Origin: Burkholderia sp. Ac-20365
GTDB lineage: Bacteria > Pseudomonadota > Gammaproteobacteria > Burkholderiales > Burkholderiaceae
NCBI RefSeq assembly: GCF_017104715.1
Contig: NZ_JAAGPI010000023.1
Coordinates: 1 to 64,000 of the forward strand
Length of the DNA stretch: 64,000 nt
Direction: 5' to 3'
Shown here: positions 16,346 to 23,844 of the stretch, piece by piece
Position numbering within the stretch: the stretch's first letter is position 1
Layout: the number at the start of each line of letters is the position of its first letter
The notes under the pieces: model-generated
The model's database searches: none
The model's input: the letters and a program-made list of their open reading frames with translations, nothing else
What the model was told of the DNA's origin: nothing
Position numbers and translations under genes: made by a program

Positions 16346-18775
16346 TTATGGACGCGCGAGTCGCACCGTCAGACGGCGCCAGCCGTTTTCGATCGCATCG
16401 CCAGTCAAATCGCCGCTCGTGCAGTGAACCGCACGCGTCTCCGACGCCGGCACACTGAGTTGCACTTCCGTCTGCTCAACCGGCATCTGTCCTTTGCGTT
16501 CGATCGCAATACGCAGCGTGGTTGCGTCGCTGGCGATTGCAATCTCCCAGCGACCTTGCGCGCCGTCGCGCCATGCTTCCGTTTCCCCGTCGTCTTCGAC
16601 GCAACCACCTTGCGCGGTGCCTGCTCCCTTGACGGGCAACGCGATGAAGCCGCGGGTGTCGGCGGGTTGCGCAAAGTGCTGCTCGGCGATGTTCAACGGA
16701 ACGACGCTGCCTTCGCGCAGCAGCATCACAGGTTGCTCGAACGGCGCGGGCAGCGTCACGCTCTGCCCGCCTTCGAACACCTCACCGCTCCAGTACGACG
16801 CCCAGCGCGCGCCATCGGGCAGATAGACTTCGCGCTCCGTCTGTCCCTTCTCGACGACGGGCGCAAGCAGCAGCGACGAGCCGAGCATCATGTCGTCGCC
16901 ATCGGCGAGGCAACGCGGATCGTTCGGAAACTCCGCGAACAGCGGACGCATGACCGGCTCGTACGCGCGATGCGATTGCCACAGCAGTTCGTACAGGTAC
17001 GGAATCAGCCGGTAACGCAGCTTGATGAGGCCAGCAATCTGGCTGGTCGCTTCCGGATACATCCACGGTTCGTTGACGGTGCCGTCGTCGTTCCACGAAT
17101 GGATGCTGAAACGCGGCAGGAAAACGCCGAACGCCACCCAGCGCAGCAGCAGTTCCGGCTCGGGCGCCGGACCGGAAAATCCGCCGATGTCGTGACCACT
17201 GTTCGACACGCCGGACATCGCGAGGCCCAGACCCATTTTCAGGTTATAGCGCAGCGTTTCCCACGACGTGTAGTTGTCGCCGGACCATGTCTGCACATAG
17301 CGATGCATACCGACGCCGCCCGAACGCGACACAAGAAATGGCCGCGTGCGGGGCGCGTGTTCGCGCTGCGCGTCGCGTGACGCGCGCATCATCGACTGCG
17401 TCTGCAACACCTTCGCCTGATGCGCGGGGAACGGCTCGCCAAAACCTTGCGCAATGGCGTTGGGCGTCCAGATTTCAAACTCGTTGTTGTCGTTCCACGT
17501 CGACGCGATGCCATAGCGCAGCAAACTGTCCTTCACGCGCGCTTTCCACCAGTCGATCGTCGCCGGATTGGTGAAGTCCAGATACGCGCCCACTTCATCC
17601 CAGAACTGCACCCATGCGGGCTCGCCATCCTTTGCTTCGATCAGCAGACCGGCTTTCGCGGCTTCATCGAATGCTGGGTGATCCTGCAGCAGACACGGTT
17701 TGATGTTCGCGCACAGCTTCACGCCTTCGCGCAGATAGCCGTGAACGAACCCTTCGATATCCGGAAATTTCTCGTGATTCCAGTTGAACACGTAACGCTT
17801 GGGTCCGATCGACGTATAACCCGACGACAGATGGAACGAGTCGCACAGCACGTCGTGCTCGCGGCAACGGTCGATGAATTCGCCCATCCGGCGTTGCGCG
17901 TCGGGCGCGTCGGTGTAGCTCATCGTCGAGCCGGAATAGCCCAGGCCCCACTTCGGCATCAGCGCGGGGCGGCCGGTGAGCCACGTAAAACGGCGCACGG
18001 CGTTCAGCGGCGTATCCGCCGACGCGATGAAGTAATAGTCCAGATCGCCATGCTCGGCGACGAAATGGCGGTAGTGGCCATGATAGTTGTCGAGTTCGCG
18101 GCCCATGTCGAAACGGCAATCGGCGAGCGTGTCGTAGAACAGTCCGAATCCCAGCGACGACTGCGGCTGCCACGTCACGTAAAACGGGATGTGCTTGTAG
18201 AGCGGATCCGTGTTGCGCGCGCTATAACCCATCGCGTCGATGTTGCGCATCTCGTAGCTCTGGTTCGCGCGGTCCAGCGTGCCCGCGCGTTCGCCGAGAC
18301 CTACATACATCTCGCCGCGCTGCCGTTCGACATAGTGATAAACGCGTTCGTCCCACCAGCCGAAGTTGTACGCCTGGGTCTTGCGGTCGTTCATCACGGC
18401 GTGCCAGCCGCCGTCGCGCGCGATTGCCCACGAACAGAAGCCGCCGTCCAGATCCACCGTCAGGCGAATCTGCGCGGTTTCGACGACGAAGCGATCCGCG
18501 TCGCTCGTCGCGCTGAACGTCACTTTCTCAAAGCCAGTCAGATCGCGTCGGTCGCGGCCTTCGACCGGCACGTCTTCCAGGCCGGGCGCAATCGACCACG
18601 TGCGCGGTCCGCGCAATTCGCCGTTCGGCAGCACGAGCACGCGGATGATGTCGTCGGCGAGAACGAACAGTTCGATCTGCGCGCCGTCGGCAGCGCGCAA
18701 CACGATCGGGTTACCGGTTTGACCGGCGAGCGGTTCGGAGACAGCAAACCGCGGTCGATTCTTCAACGTAGCCAT
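16346..18775 (-). CDS. Glycoside hydrolase family 31 (alpha-glucosidase/alpha-xylosidase type)
   Basis: An 809-residue cytoplasmic retaining alpha-glycosidase with no signal peptide. The nucleophile region is STWNDNNEFE with Asp429, the acid/base region is QTWSGDNYTSW with Asp500, and HDIGGFSGP follows as in GH31. The N-terminal beta-sandwich and C-terminal domains are present, so length is typical. Substrate specificity cannot be decided from motifs; alpha-glucosides and alpha-xylosides are both possible. ATG 18775 has only a weak GGA. The gap is 47 bases after the MFS gene and 115 bases before the porin, all on one strand, which suggests an oligosaccharide uptake and hydrolysis unit. Confidence 0.9.
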   Translation of the reverse strand: MATLKNRPRFAVSEPLAGQTGNPIVLRAADGAQIELFVLADDIIRVLVLPNGELRGPRTWSIAPGLEDVPVEGRDRRDLTGFEKVTFSATSDADRFVVETAQIRLTVDLDGGFCSWAIARDGGWHAVMNDRKTQAYNFGWWDERVYHYVERQRGEMYVGLGERAGTLDRANQSYEMRNIDAMGYSARNTDPLYKHIPFYVTWQPQSSLGFGLFYDTLADCRFDMGRELDNYHGHYRHFVAEHGDLDYYFIASADTPLNAVRRFTWLTGRPALMPKWGLGYSGSTMSYTDAPDAQRRMGEFIDRCREHDVLCDSFHLSSGYTSIGPKRYVFNWNHEKFPDIEGFVHGYLREGVKLCANIKPCLLQDHPAFDEAAKAGLLIEAKDGEPAWVQFWDEVGAYLDFTNPATIDWWKARVKDSLLRYGIASTWNDNNEFEIWTPNAIAQGFGEPFPAHQAKVLQTQSMMRASRDAQREHAPRTRPFLVSRSGGVGMHRYVQTWSGDNYTSWETLRYNLKMGLGLAMSGVSNSGHDIGGFSGPAPEPELLLRWVAFGVFLPRFSIHSWNDDGTVNEPWMYPEATSQIAGLIKLRYRLIPYLYELLWQSHRAYEPVMRPLFAEFPNDPRCLADGDDMMLGSSLLLAPVVEKGQTEREVYLPDGARWASYWSGEVFEGGQSVTLPAPFEQPVMLLREGSVVPLNIAEQHFAQPADTRGFIALPVKGAGTAQGGCVEDDGETEAWRDGAQGRWEIAIASDATTLRIAIERKGQMPVEQTEVQLSVPASETRAVHCTSGDLTGDAIENGWRRLTVRLARP

Positions 18776-18822
18776 GATGTGTTCCAGCTCAGTCAACAGT
18801 TAGGTCAGTCAGATCAATCGGG

Positions 18823-20130
18823 TCAGGCCGCGCTGCCCGCACCGTTTTCGACACGTTGCAAACGCGCGTCACGCGACACGCCGCGCATCAGGATCACCAG
18901 CAGCGCCGCGCCGATCAGGTCGAATGCCCCAAGTGCGCCGAACAGCGGCGTATAGCCGATCTTGTCCGCCAGCGCGCCCACCATCAGCGAAAAGCCAAGT
19001 CCGCCGATCCACGCGGCCATGCCCGCGAAGCCCGCCGCGGTGCCGACTTCACCGGGCTCGAATACATCAGCAGCGAGCGTGTTGACGAGTGCGGAAATCA
19101 TCTGGTGGGCGAAGCCGCCGACGCAGAACAGCGCAATGGCCTCATACGGCGAAGCGACCAGGCCAATGCACGCGGGTCCGATCATCATGAATGCGCCCAG
19201 CACGACGCCGGCGATACGCGACCAGATGAGCGGCACGCGCAGCCGCTTCATCAGGAACGGCGACAGATAACCACCGAACAGGCCGCCAAGGTCCGCGGCA
19301 AGAAACGGCAGCCAGGCGAACATCGCGATCTGCTTGAGATCCATGTGACGTTCGGTAGCGAGATAGAGAGGAATCCAGAAGCTGAACGTTTGCCAGGCCG
19401 GCTCGGCGAAAAAACGCGCTTGCGCGATCGCCCAGAAACGGCGCGTGCCGAGCACTTCGCGAATGCGGCGCTTGTCCTGCGCATGCGCGGCAGGCGGCGT
19501 CTGCCCTTCGACGATGGCGGTGCGCTCGCTGTCGCTGATCCGCTTGTGCTCGGACGGCGTGCGATAGAACGCGTACCAGAGCGCGGCCCACACGAAACCC
19601 AATGCGCCCGTCACGGCAAACGCGCTCTGCCAGCCGTAGCGCAGCGACAGGAACACGACGAGCGGCGGCGCGAACAGCGAGCCGAGCGACGTGCCCGCGT
19701 TGAAATACCCGACGGCCACCGACTTTTCCCGATTCGGAAACCATTCGGCGACGACCTTCATCCCGGCGGGAATCGCGACGGCTTCCGACAGACCCATCAA
19801 CCCGCGCAGCGCCGCAAGCGACAGCCAGCCGCTCGCGAGACCGTGCAGCATGCCCGTCGCCGACCACAGACACGCGAACAGCGCGAAACCGAGACGCAGA
19901 CCGATCAGGTCGATGATCAGACCGCAAACCGGTTGCATGATCGTGTAGCCGATCTGGAACGCGCCGACGACATACGAATACTGCTGCGTGTTCATGTGCA
20001 GCAACGTCTTCAGTTCGGGCGCCATGACGCCGAGCGCGTTGCGTGACAGGTAGTTGACGATAGTCCCAAGGCACACGAGCGCAATGATCCACCAGCGCAG
20101 GCCAATGATTGTTCTCAAGTCTGTCTCCAT
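18823..20130 (-). CDS. MFS transporter, hexuronate/anion-cation symporter type
   Basis: A 435-residue inner-membrane protein with 12 predicted helices. Features of the ACS/ExuT group are visible: WIIALVCLGTIVNYLSRNALGVMAPEL in helix 1, RGLMGLSEAVAIPAGMKVVAEWFPNREKSVAVGYFNAGTS across helices 4-5, and the mid-loop between helices 6 and 7. It probably imports a sugar acid or small glycoside with protons. It is the first gene of a presumed operon with the GH31 enzyme and porin. ATG 20130 begins METDLRTIIGLRWW; AAAGGA abuts it unusually closely, so the true start may differ slightly. No regulator gene is adjacent. Confidence 0.9.
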   Translation of the reverse strand: METDLRTIIGLRWWIIALVCLGTIVNYLSRNALGVMAPELKTLLHMNTQQYSYVVGAFQIGYTIMQPVCGLIIDLIGLRLGFALFACLWSATGMLHGLASGWLSLAALRGLMGLSEAVAIPAGMKVVAEWFPNREKSVAVGYFNAGTSLGSLFAPPLVVFLSLRYGWQSAFAVTGALGFVWAALWYAFYRTPSEHKRISDSERTAIVEGQTPPAAHAQDKRRIREVLGTRRFWAIAQARFFAEPAWQTFSFWIPLYLATERHMDLKQIAMFAWLPFLAADLGGLFGGYLSPFLMKRLRVPLIWSRIAGVVLGAFMMIGPACIGLVASPYEAIALFCVGGFAHQMISALVNTLAADVFEPGEVGTAAGFAGMAAWIGGLGFSLMVGALADKIGYTPLFGALGAFDLIGAALLVILMRGVSRDARLQRVENGAGSAA

Positions 20131-20671
20131 TCCTTTGTGCAGACCGGGCCCGAGATCGCCCGGCGGTGACACCGGCCGATGCGCGAATTCGAACATTCAG
20201 TCAGCGTTTATCGTCGGTCATCGTATCACTGAAAAGTCTGTAGGATACCAGGGAAAACCATGTAAGCGCCACGTCATCCAACTCGGAAACCTTGTCGGAT
20301 GGCCGATCTGCACATTACAGAGGCTGCTATGTTGAGAAAGGACAAAACCGGGAACGTCAGGCTCGCAATGTTCATTCGAACATCGGATTGTTCTCTTCAC
20401 GACTGAAAAGGAAGATCGAGGCGTCCGAAAACGCAATTCCGCATCCGCGAAGGCCGCCGCAGCTGTCGCCATTCGTGCGCACACGCTTTGCGCGCAATAC
20501 GCGAGAGTCGCTTCGCGCGTCGAAGCGCTTACGTGCCGAGTATTGAGATACGTCATCGTACAAGTAAGACGAACGACAAACCGATGAAGAACTCACCAAT
20601 ACTTTCTTTTACCTTTCTTATTTCTTTCGATTTAGACTAGCGCCACCACCCAGAACATCACGGAGCGCTAT
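20131..20671. other. Long intergenic region upstream of the MFS gene and of a tiny plus-strand gene
   Basis: About 540 bases without a convincing gene. An open frame on the minus strand (20218-20556) has Cys/Trp/Arg-rich composition with no recognisable domain and is not called. The region is AT-richer near 20590-20640 (runs such as CTTTCTTATTTCTTTCG), where a promoter for the tiny gene at 20672 could lie (TAGACT near 20632 as a weak -10). It should also hold the promoter of the MFS-GH31-porin operon. Confidence 0.4.
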
Positions 20672-20770
20672 ATGGGGAATTTAGGAGGTTTCATGCAAGG
20701 TGCCGTCGCGTTGGGCGGCTGCATCGGACTGTTTACGACGGTCGTCTGTCTCGTCGAACTGTTCAACTGA
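20672..20770 (+). CDS. Very small membrane protein (25 or 32 residues)
   Basis: Two in-frame starts open this frame. ATG 20672 gives 32 residues (MGNLGGFMQG then AVALGGCIGLFTTVVCL and VELFN). ATG 20693 gives 25 residues and has a near-perfect AGGAGGT five to six bases upstream, so it is preferred. Almost the whole product is one hydrophobic helix with Gly-Gly and two Cys. It is followed after 34 bases by a strong terminator, making a compact single-gene unit. Such proteins may be small membrane regulators or type I toxin-like peptides; neither is shown. The translation signals are the main support. Confidence 0.55.
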   Translation: MGNLGGFMQGAVALGGCIGLFTTVVCLVELFN

Positions 20771-20804
20771 GCGTCAGATCCGGCGCTGGAGACCACGTAA
20801 AAGC

Positions 20805-20837
20805 AAAGAGCCGTCGCAAATCGACGGCTCTTTTTTT
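20805..20837 (+). terminator. Strong shared rho-independent terminator
   Basis: AAAGAGCCGTCG / CGACGGCTCTTT is a perfect 12-bp stem with loop CAAAT, followed by a T run to 20837. It ends the tiny plus-strand gene. Read on the minus strand the same stem is followed by GCTTTT, so it may also end the 56-residue gene whose stop codon (20836-20838) touches it. Confidence 0.9.
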
Positions 20838-21006
20838 ATTCCTGCTCAACGGCGTGAGTCTCTTCCATCGTCGATGCCCTCACCCGCTCGGCGAAGCTTT
20901 GCAGCGCCGCCAGCGACCCGTGCACACTGTGATATTCCTGTCGACCGATGCGTGCTTCGAGCACGACCGTCATTCCCGCTTGCCGCGCTACGTCGAGGAT
21001 GTCCAT
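20836..21006 (-). CDS. Small conserved hypothetical protein (56 residues)
   Basis: The frame reads MDILDVARQAGMTVVLEARI then GRQEYHSVHGSLAALQSFAE and ends RASTMEETHAVEQE. ATG 21006 follows CGGAGA with about 6 bases spacing. The product is soluble, acidic and amphipathic, with a beta strand (MTVVLEARIG) followed by a helix. It resembles short conserved proteins of Burkholderia that begin MDIL-ARQAGM, from memory only. No function is assigned. It converges on the tiny membrane gene across a common terminator. Confidence 0.7.
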   Translation of the reverse strand: MDILDVARQAGMTVVLEARIGRQEYHSVHGSLAALQSFAERVRASTMEETHAVEQE

Positions 21007-21272
21007 TTCAATCTCCGCTATCCGTCCGAATCCTGAATCGCCTGGCGCCGTTGCATCCTGCGCCCCTTGATGACAATTTTAGGAGTCTCCCGTCAAGCAT
21101 CAATCGTATGCGCGGGGAATCTATGTTCACGTGAGAACAACAATCCACGCGCCACGCTGGCACGAAAGTTAAGCATGCGCCGAACGGCTAGCCGAATGGC
21201 ACGATGTACCGGATAGCGCTGAGCCGCTGTACGATTCCGTCACCGCAACGGGACGCGACACACGAGGACTTC

Positions 21273-22031
21273 ATGATCGTCTACAAGTTCGGTGACGGCG
21301 CGGGCGCCATGCCGCCCGATCTCAGTCCGTTCGTCGTCAAGCTCGAAACGTGGCTAAGACTCTCAGGGATTCCGTACGAAGGACGCATCGGCAATCTCAA
21401 CGCGATGCCGAAAAAAAAGTTGCCCGTTGTGGAGATCGACGGCATGACGATCTGCGATTCGTCCGCGATCATCCGCTATCTGCAGAACCGCTATCCGGAT
21501 GCGCTGAACGACGCGCGACTAGACCCGAAGCAGCGCGCGCAAGCTGCTGCGATCAAGGCGCTGCTCGAAACGCATCTGTACTTCGTGGCCGTGTACTTCC
21601 GCTGGGCCGTCGATCGCAACATGGCCATCTACAAGCCCGTGATGATCGACTACGCGCGGCGGATCGCGCCGCCGCCCGCCCGGCCGCTGGTGGGCGCAAT
21701 CGCGCCGCTGCTGATGCCCGTGGTCCGCCGCAAGGTGCTGCGCCAGGCGTGGGAGCAAGGCACGGGACGACATAGCTACGACGAAATCGCGCAGATGGGC
21801 ATCGAAGGCTGGCAGGCCGTCGCCGATCTGCTCGGCGATCAGCGCTTCCTGCTCGGCGATGAGCCGACCACGATCGACGCAACCGGCTTCGCGTGGATTC
21901 ACACGACCGTCGCCCATCCCTTCGAAAGCCCGGTGCGCGATTTCGTCTCGCAGCACGCCACGCTGATGGCGTATCACGAGCGGATCGCGCAACGCTGCTG
22001 GCCGGAACTGGCGCAGAACGCTCGACGCTGA
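21273..22031 (+). CDS. Glutathione S-transferase-like protein (FAXC/metaxin-like)
   Basis: A 252-residue soluble protein. An N-terminal thioredoxin fold (MIVYKFGDGAGAMPPDLSPFVVKLETWLRLSGIPYE) includes the cis-Pro segment KKKLPVVEIDG and the glutathione gamma-Glu contact CDSSAIIRYL. An all-helical C-terminal domain carries FLLGDEPTTIDATGFAW, the GST N-capping motif region. The pattern is closest to the 'failed axon connections'/metaxin-like GST group, whose bacterial members have unknown substrates. ATG 21273 follows ACGAGGAC. The next gene (LysE-type) is on the same strand after 130 bases. Confidence 0.85.
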   Translation: MIVYKFGDGAGAMPPDLSPFVVKLETWLRLSGIPYEGRIGNLNAMPKKKLPVVEIDGMTICDSSAIIRYLQNRYPDALNDARLDPKQRAQAAAIKALLETHLYFVAVYFRWAVDRNMAIYKPVMIDYARRIAPPPARPLVGAIAPLLMPVVRRKVLRQAWEQGTGRHSYDEIAQMGIEGWQAVADLLGDQRFLLGDEPTTIDATGFAWIHTTVAHPFESPVRDFVSQHATLMAYHERIAQRCWPELAQNARR

Positions 22032-22161
22032 ACGCACTGTCATCAACCATCCGGCGCGTTCCAGACGGCTGGCCTGCCTTGCGCGCCGCGAATTGTCTAT
22101 TCCGCGCGCCGCGTGCGCCAGTGACAATCTCCGCTCGGCTCAACTACATCCAAAACATCCC

Positions 22162-22800
22162 ATGTCCAGCCTTCCGCTGCTGTCCGCGAACGTCGTGTTT
22201 GCCTGGTCCGCGTATTTCGTCGGTACGGCGAGCCCCGGCCCGAGCAATCTGGCCATCATGTCGATCGCGACCTCGGATGGACGCAAGTCCGCGTTCGCGT
22301 TCGCCGCGGGTGTCGTGTGCGGATCGTGCTTCTGGGCGATGCTCGCGGCGCTGGGGTTGTCGGCGGCGCTGCTCGCATTTTCGGGGCTGATGGTCGGACT
22401 GAAGATATTCGGCGGATGCTATCTGCTGTGGCTCGCCTTCAAGTCGGGCCGCTCGGCGCTGCAACCGCGTAGTGCCCAGACGCACGCGTCGGACGCGCCG
22501 TTGCCGCTACGCCGCCTTTACACTCGCGGACTGCTGATGCATCTGACCAACCCGAAGGCGATTCTCGTGTGGATTTCGGTCGTGGCGCTCGCCTCGCCGG
22601 CGAACGGCGGTGCGCCGCACATGCTGACGACGGTGGCCGGCTGCCTGGCGATCGGCATGCTGGTGTTCAGCACCTATGCCGCGTTGTTCTCGACGCCGCT
22701 TGCGCGCCGCGTGTATCTGTCGATCCGTCGCTGGCTCGACGGCGGCCTCGCAATCGTGTTCGGCCTCGCGGGCCTGAAGTTGCTGACTTCGCGCGCATGA
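22162..22800 (+). CDS. LysE/RhtB family amino-acid exporter
   Basis: A 212-residue inner-membrane protein with six predicted helices. The family signature is near the N terminus (AYFVGTASPGPSNLAIMSIATSDGRKSAFAFAAGVVCG), followed by GGCYLLWLAFKSGRSAL and the mid block FTRGLLMHLTNPKAILVWIS-like (here YTRGLLMHLTNPKAILVW). It should export amino acids or homoserine lactone-like compounds by proton antiport. ATG 22162 has no strong Shine-Dalgarno. It converges with the GH114 gene, with 13 bases between stop codons. Confidence 0.9.
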   Translation: MSSLPLLSANVVFAWSAYFVGTASPGPSNLAIMSIATSDGRKSAFAFAAGVVCGSCFWAMLAALGLSAALLAFSGLMVGLKIFGGCYLLWLAFKSGRSALQPRSAQTHASDAPLPLRRLYTRGLLMHLTNPKAILVWISVVALASPANGGAPHMLTTVAGCLAIGMLVFSTYAALFSTPLARRVYLSIRRWLDGGLAIVFGLAGLKLLTSRA

Positions 22801-22813
22801 GCGCACGCGTCGA

Positions 22814-23764
22814 TCACTTGCCCCAGTAGCAGACCACGCCCTGCTTCGCGCTGCTATCCGACGCATACGGCACGAAGCCCTTCGCGCGGCTGCGCGCCAA
22901 CACGCGGCGCGCCTTCGCCGCCGCGTCGCAACTGCCCACGTAATCGAGCGTCGCGATCCAGAATGCGTGGCCATTCGGCGTGAGCGCCATCGCTTGCCAC
23001 GCAGCCAGTTCCGCTTCGGCCTGCGGGTCGTACTTCGGCGCGTACACCTCTTCATGCGCAACGCCATCCAGCAGCGAGGCGAACGGCACGCCACCCGTCA
23101 TGCCTTCGCGCGTCGTGCGGCCGGTCGCGTTCTGCATCACGAAGACGAGCGCCGGATACTTCTCGCGCAGCTTGCGCACAAGATCGAGCGCGCCTTGCAC
23201 GCAAGCCGCATCGCACGGGCCGTTGCGCGTCGACGTGCCGTGCTCGACGATTTCGAGGTTGTCGAGATAGAAGCCGTCGGCCCCTTGCGCAACGAGACGC
23301 GGCGCGACGTAATCGACGATCAGCCGCTGGTAGTCGGCATTAGACAGATTCATCCACGTTTCCTGCCGGTAGCCGCGATAACTGCCCGCGTGCGCCGCCG
23401 TGTTCGCTTCGCACGAAACGAACCCTTCCGGCACATTGCGCCAGTACGAGCGATACGTCTCGCACGATCCTAGGTTCAGGTAACTCAGCACGATATTGCG
23501 GCCGCCGTCCTTGAGCGCGGCGACCTCGGCGGGCGTGAAGTTGTCGGTGTCGGGATCGAGATCGACGTCGATGACGCGGAAGGTCGACGCGACGCGCGTC
23601 AGATCGCCTAGAGAATCGGCATCGCCGTAGTACGACGTCCATGGCGATGCGTCGAAAGCCCGGGTCTGCACATGATTCTCAGCGTGCGCGGCCGTCAACG
23701 GCAACGCCAGCGCTGCCGCACACAGCAGCACACGGTCAACCACGCGCTTCAACCGTCCGTCCAC
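22814..23764 (-). CDS. GH114-type endo-alpha-1,4-polygalactosaminidase-like hydrolase
   Basis: A secreted TIM-barrel hydrolase with a signal-like segment (VVDRVLLCAAALALPLTAAHA). The GH114 blocks are present: WTSYYGD, RVIDVDLDPDTDNFTPAEVAAL, IVLSYLNLGSCETYRSYW, then ADGFYLDNLEIV with the acidic pair expected at the active site, and PALVFVMQNATG. GH114 enzymes cut galactosamine-containing polymers such as Pel and galactosaminogalactan. The start is uncertain: no ATG fits, and GTG 23764, TTG 23752 or TTG 23827 are possible; GTG 23764 is given. It directly follows the GGDEF/EAL gene on the same strand, hinting at matrix-related co-expression. Confidence 0.82.
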   Translation of the reverse strand: MDGRLKRVVDRVLLCAAALALPLTAAHAENHVQTRAFDASPWTSYYGDADSLGDLTRVASTFRVIDVDLDPDTDNFTPAEVAALKDGGRNIVLSYLNLGSCETYRSYWRNVPEGFVSCEANTAAHAGSYRGYRQETWMNLSNADYQRLIVDYVAPRLVAQGADGFYLDNLEIVEHGTSTRNGPCDAACVQGALDLVRKLREKYPALVFVMQNATGRTTREGMTGGVPFASLLDGVAHEEVYAPKYDPQAEAELAAWQAMALTPNGHAFWIATLDYVGSCDAAAKARRVLARSRAKGFVPYASDSSAKQGVVCYWGK

Positions 23765-23844
23765 ACATCGCTCGCGAAGAAAAAAACGAGCGCCAGTGTA
23801 ACCGCCTCGCGTGAACTCATTGAACAAACGTCAAATCGCGCGGA

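Noticed and set aside
20218-20556. 112-residue minus-strand open frame upstream of the MFS gene
   Set aside because: No domain, no clear Shine-Dalgarno and odd Cys/Trp/Arg composition. It lies in the presumed promoter region.
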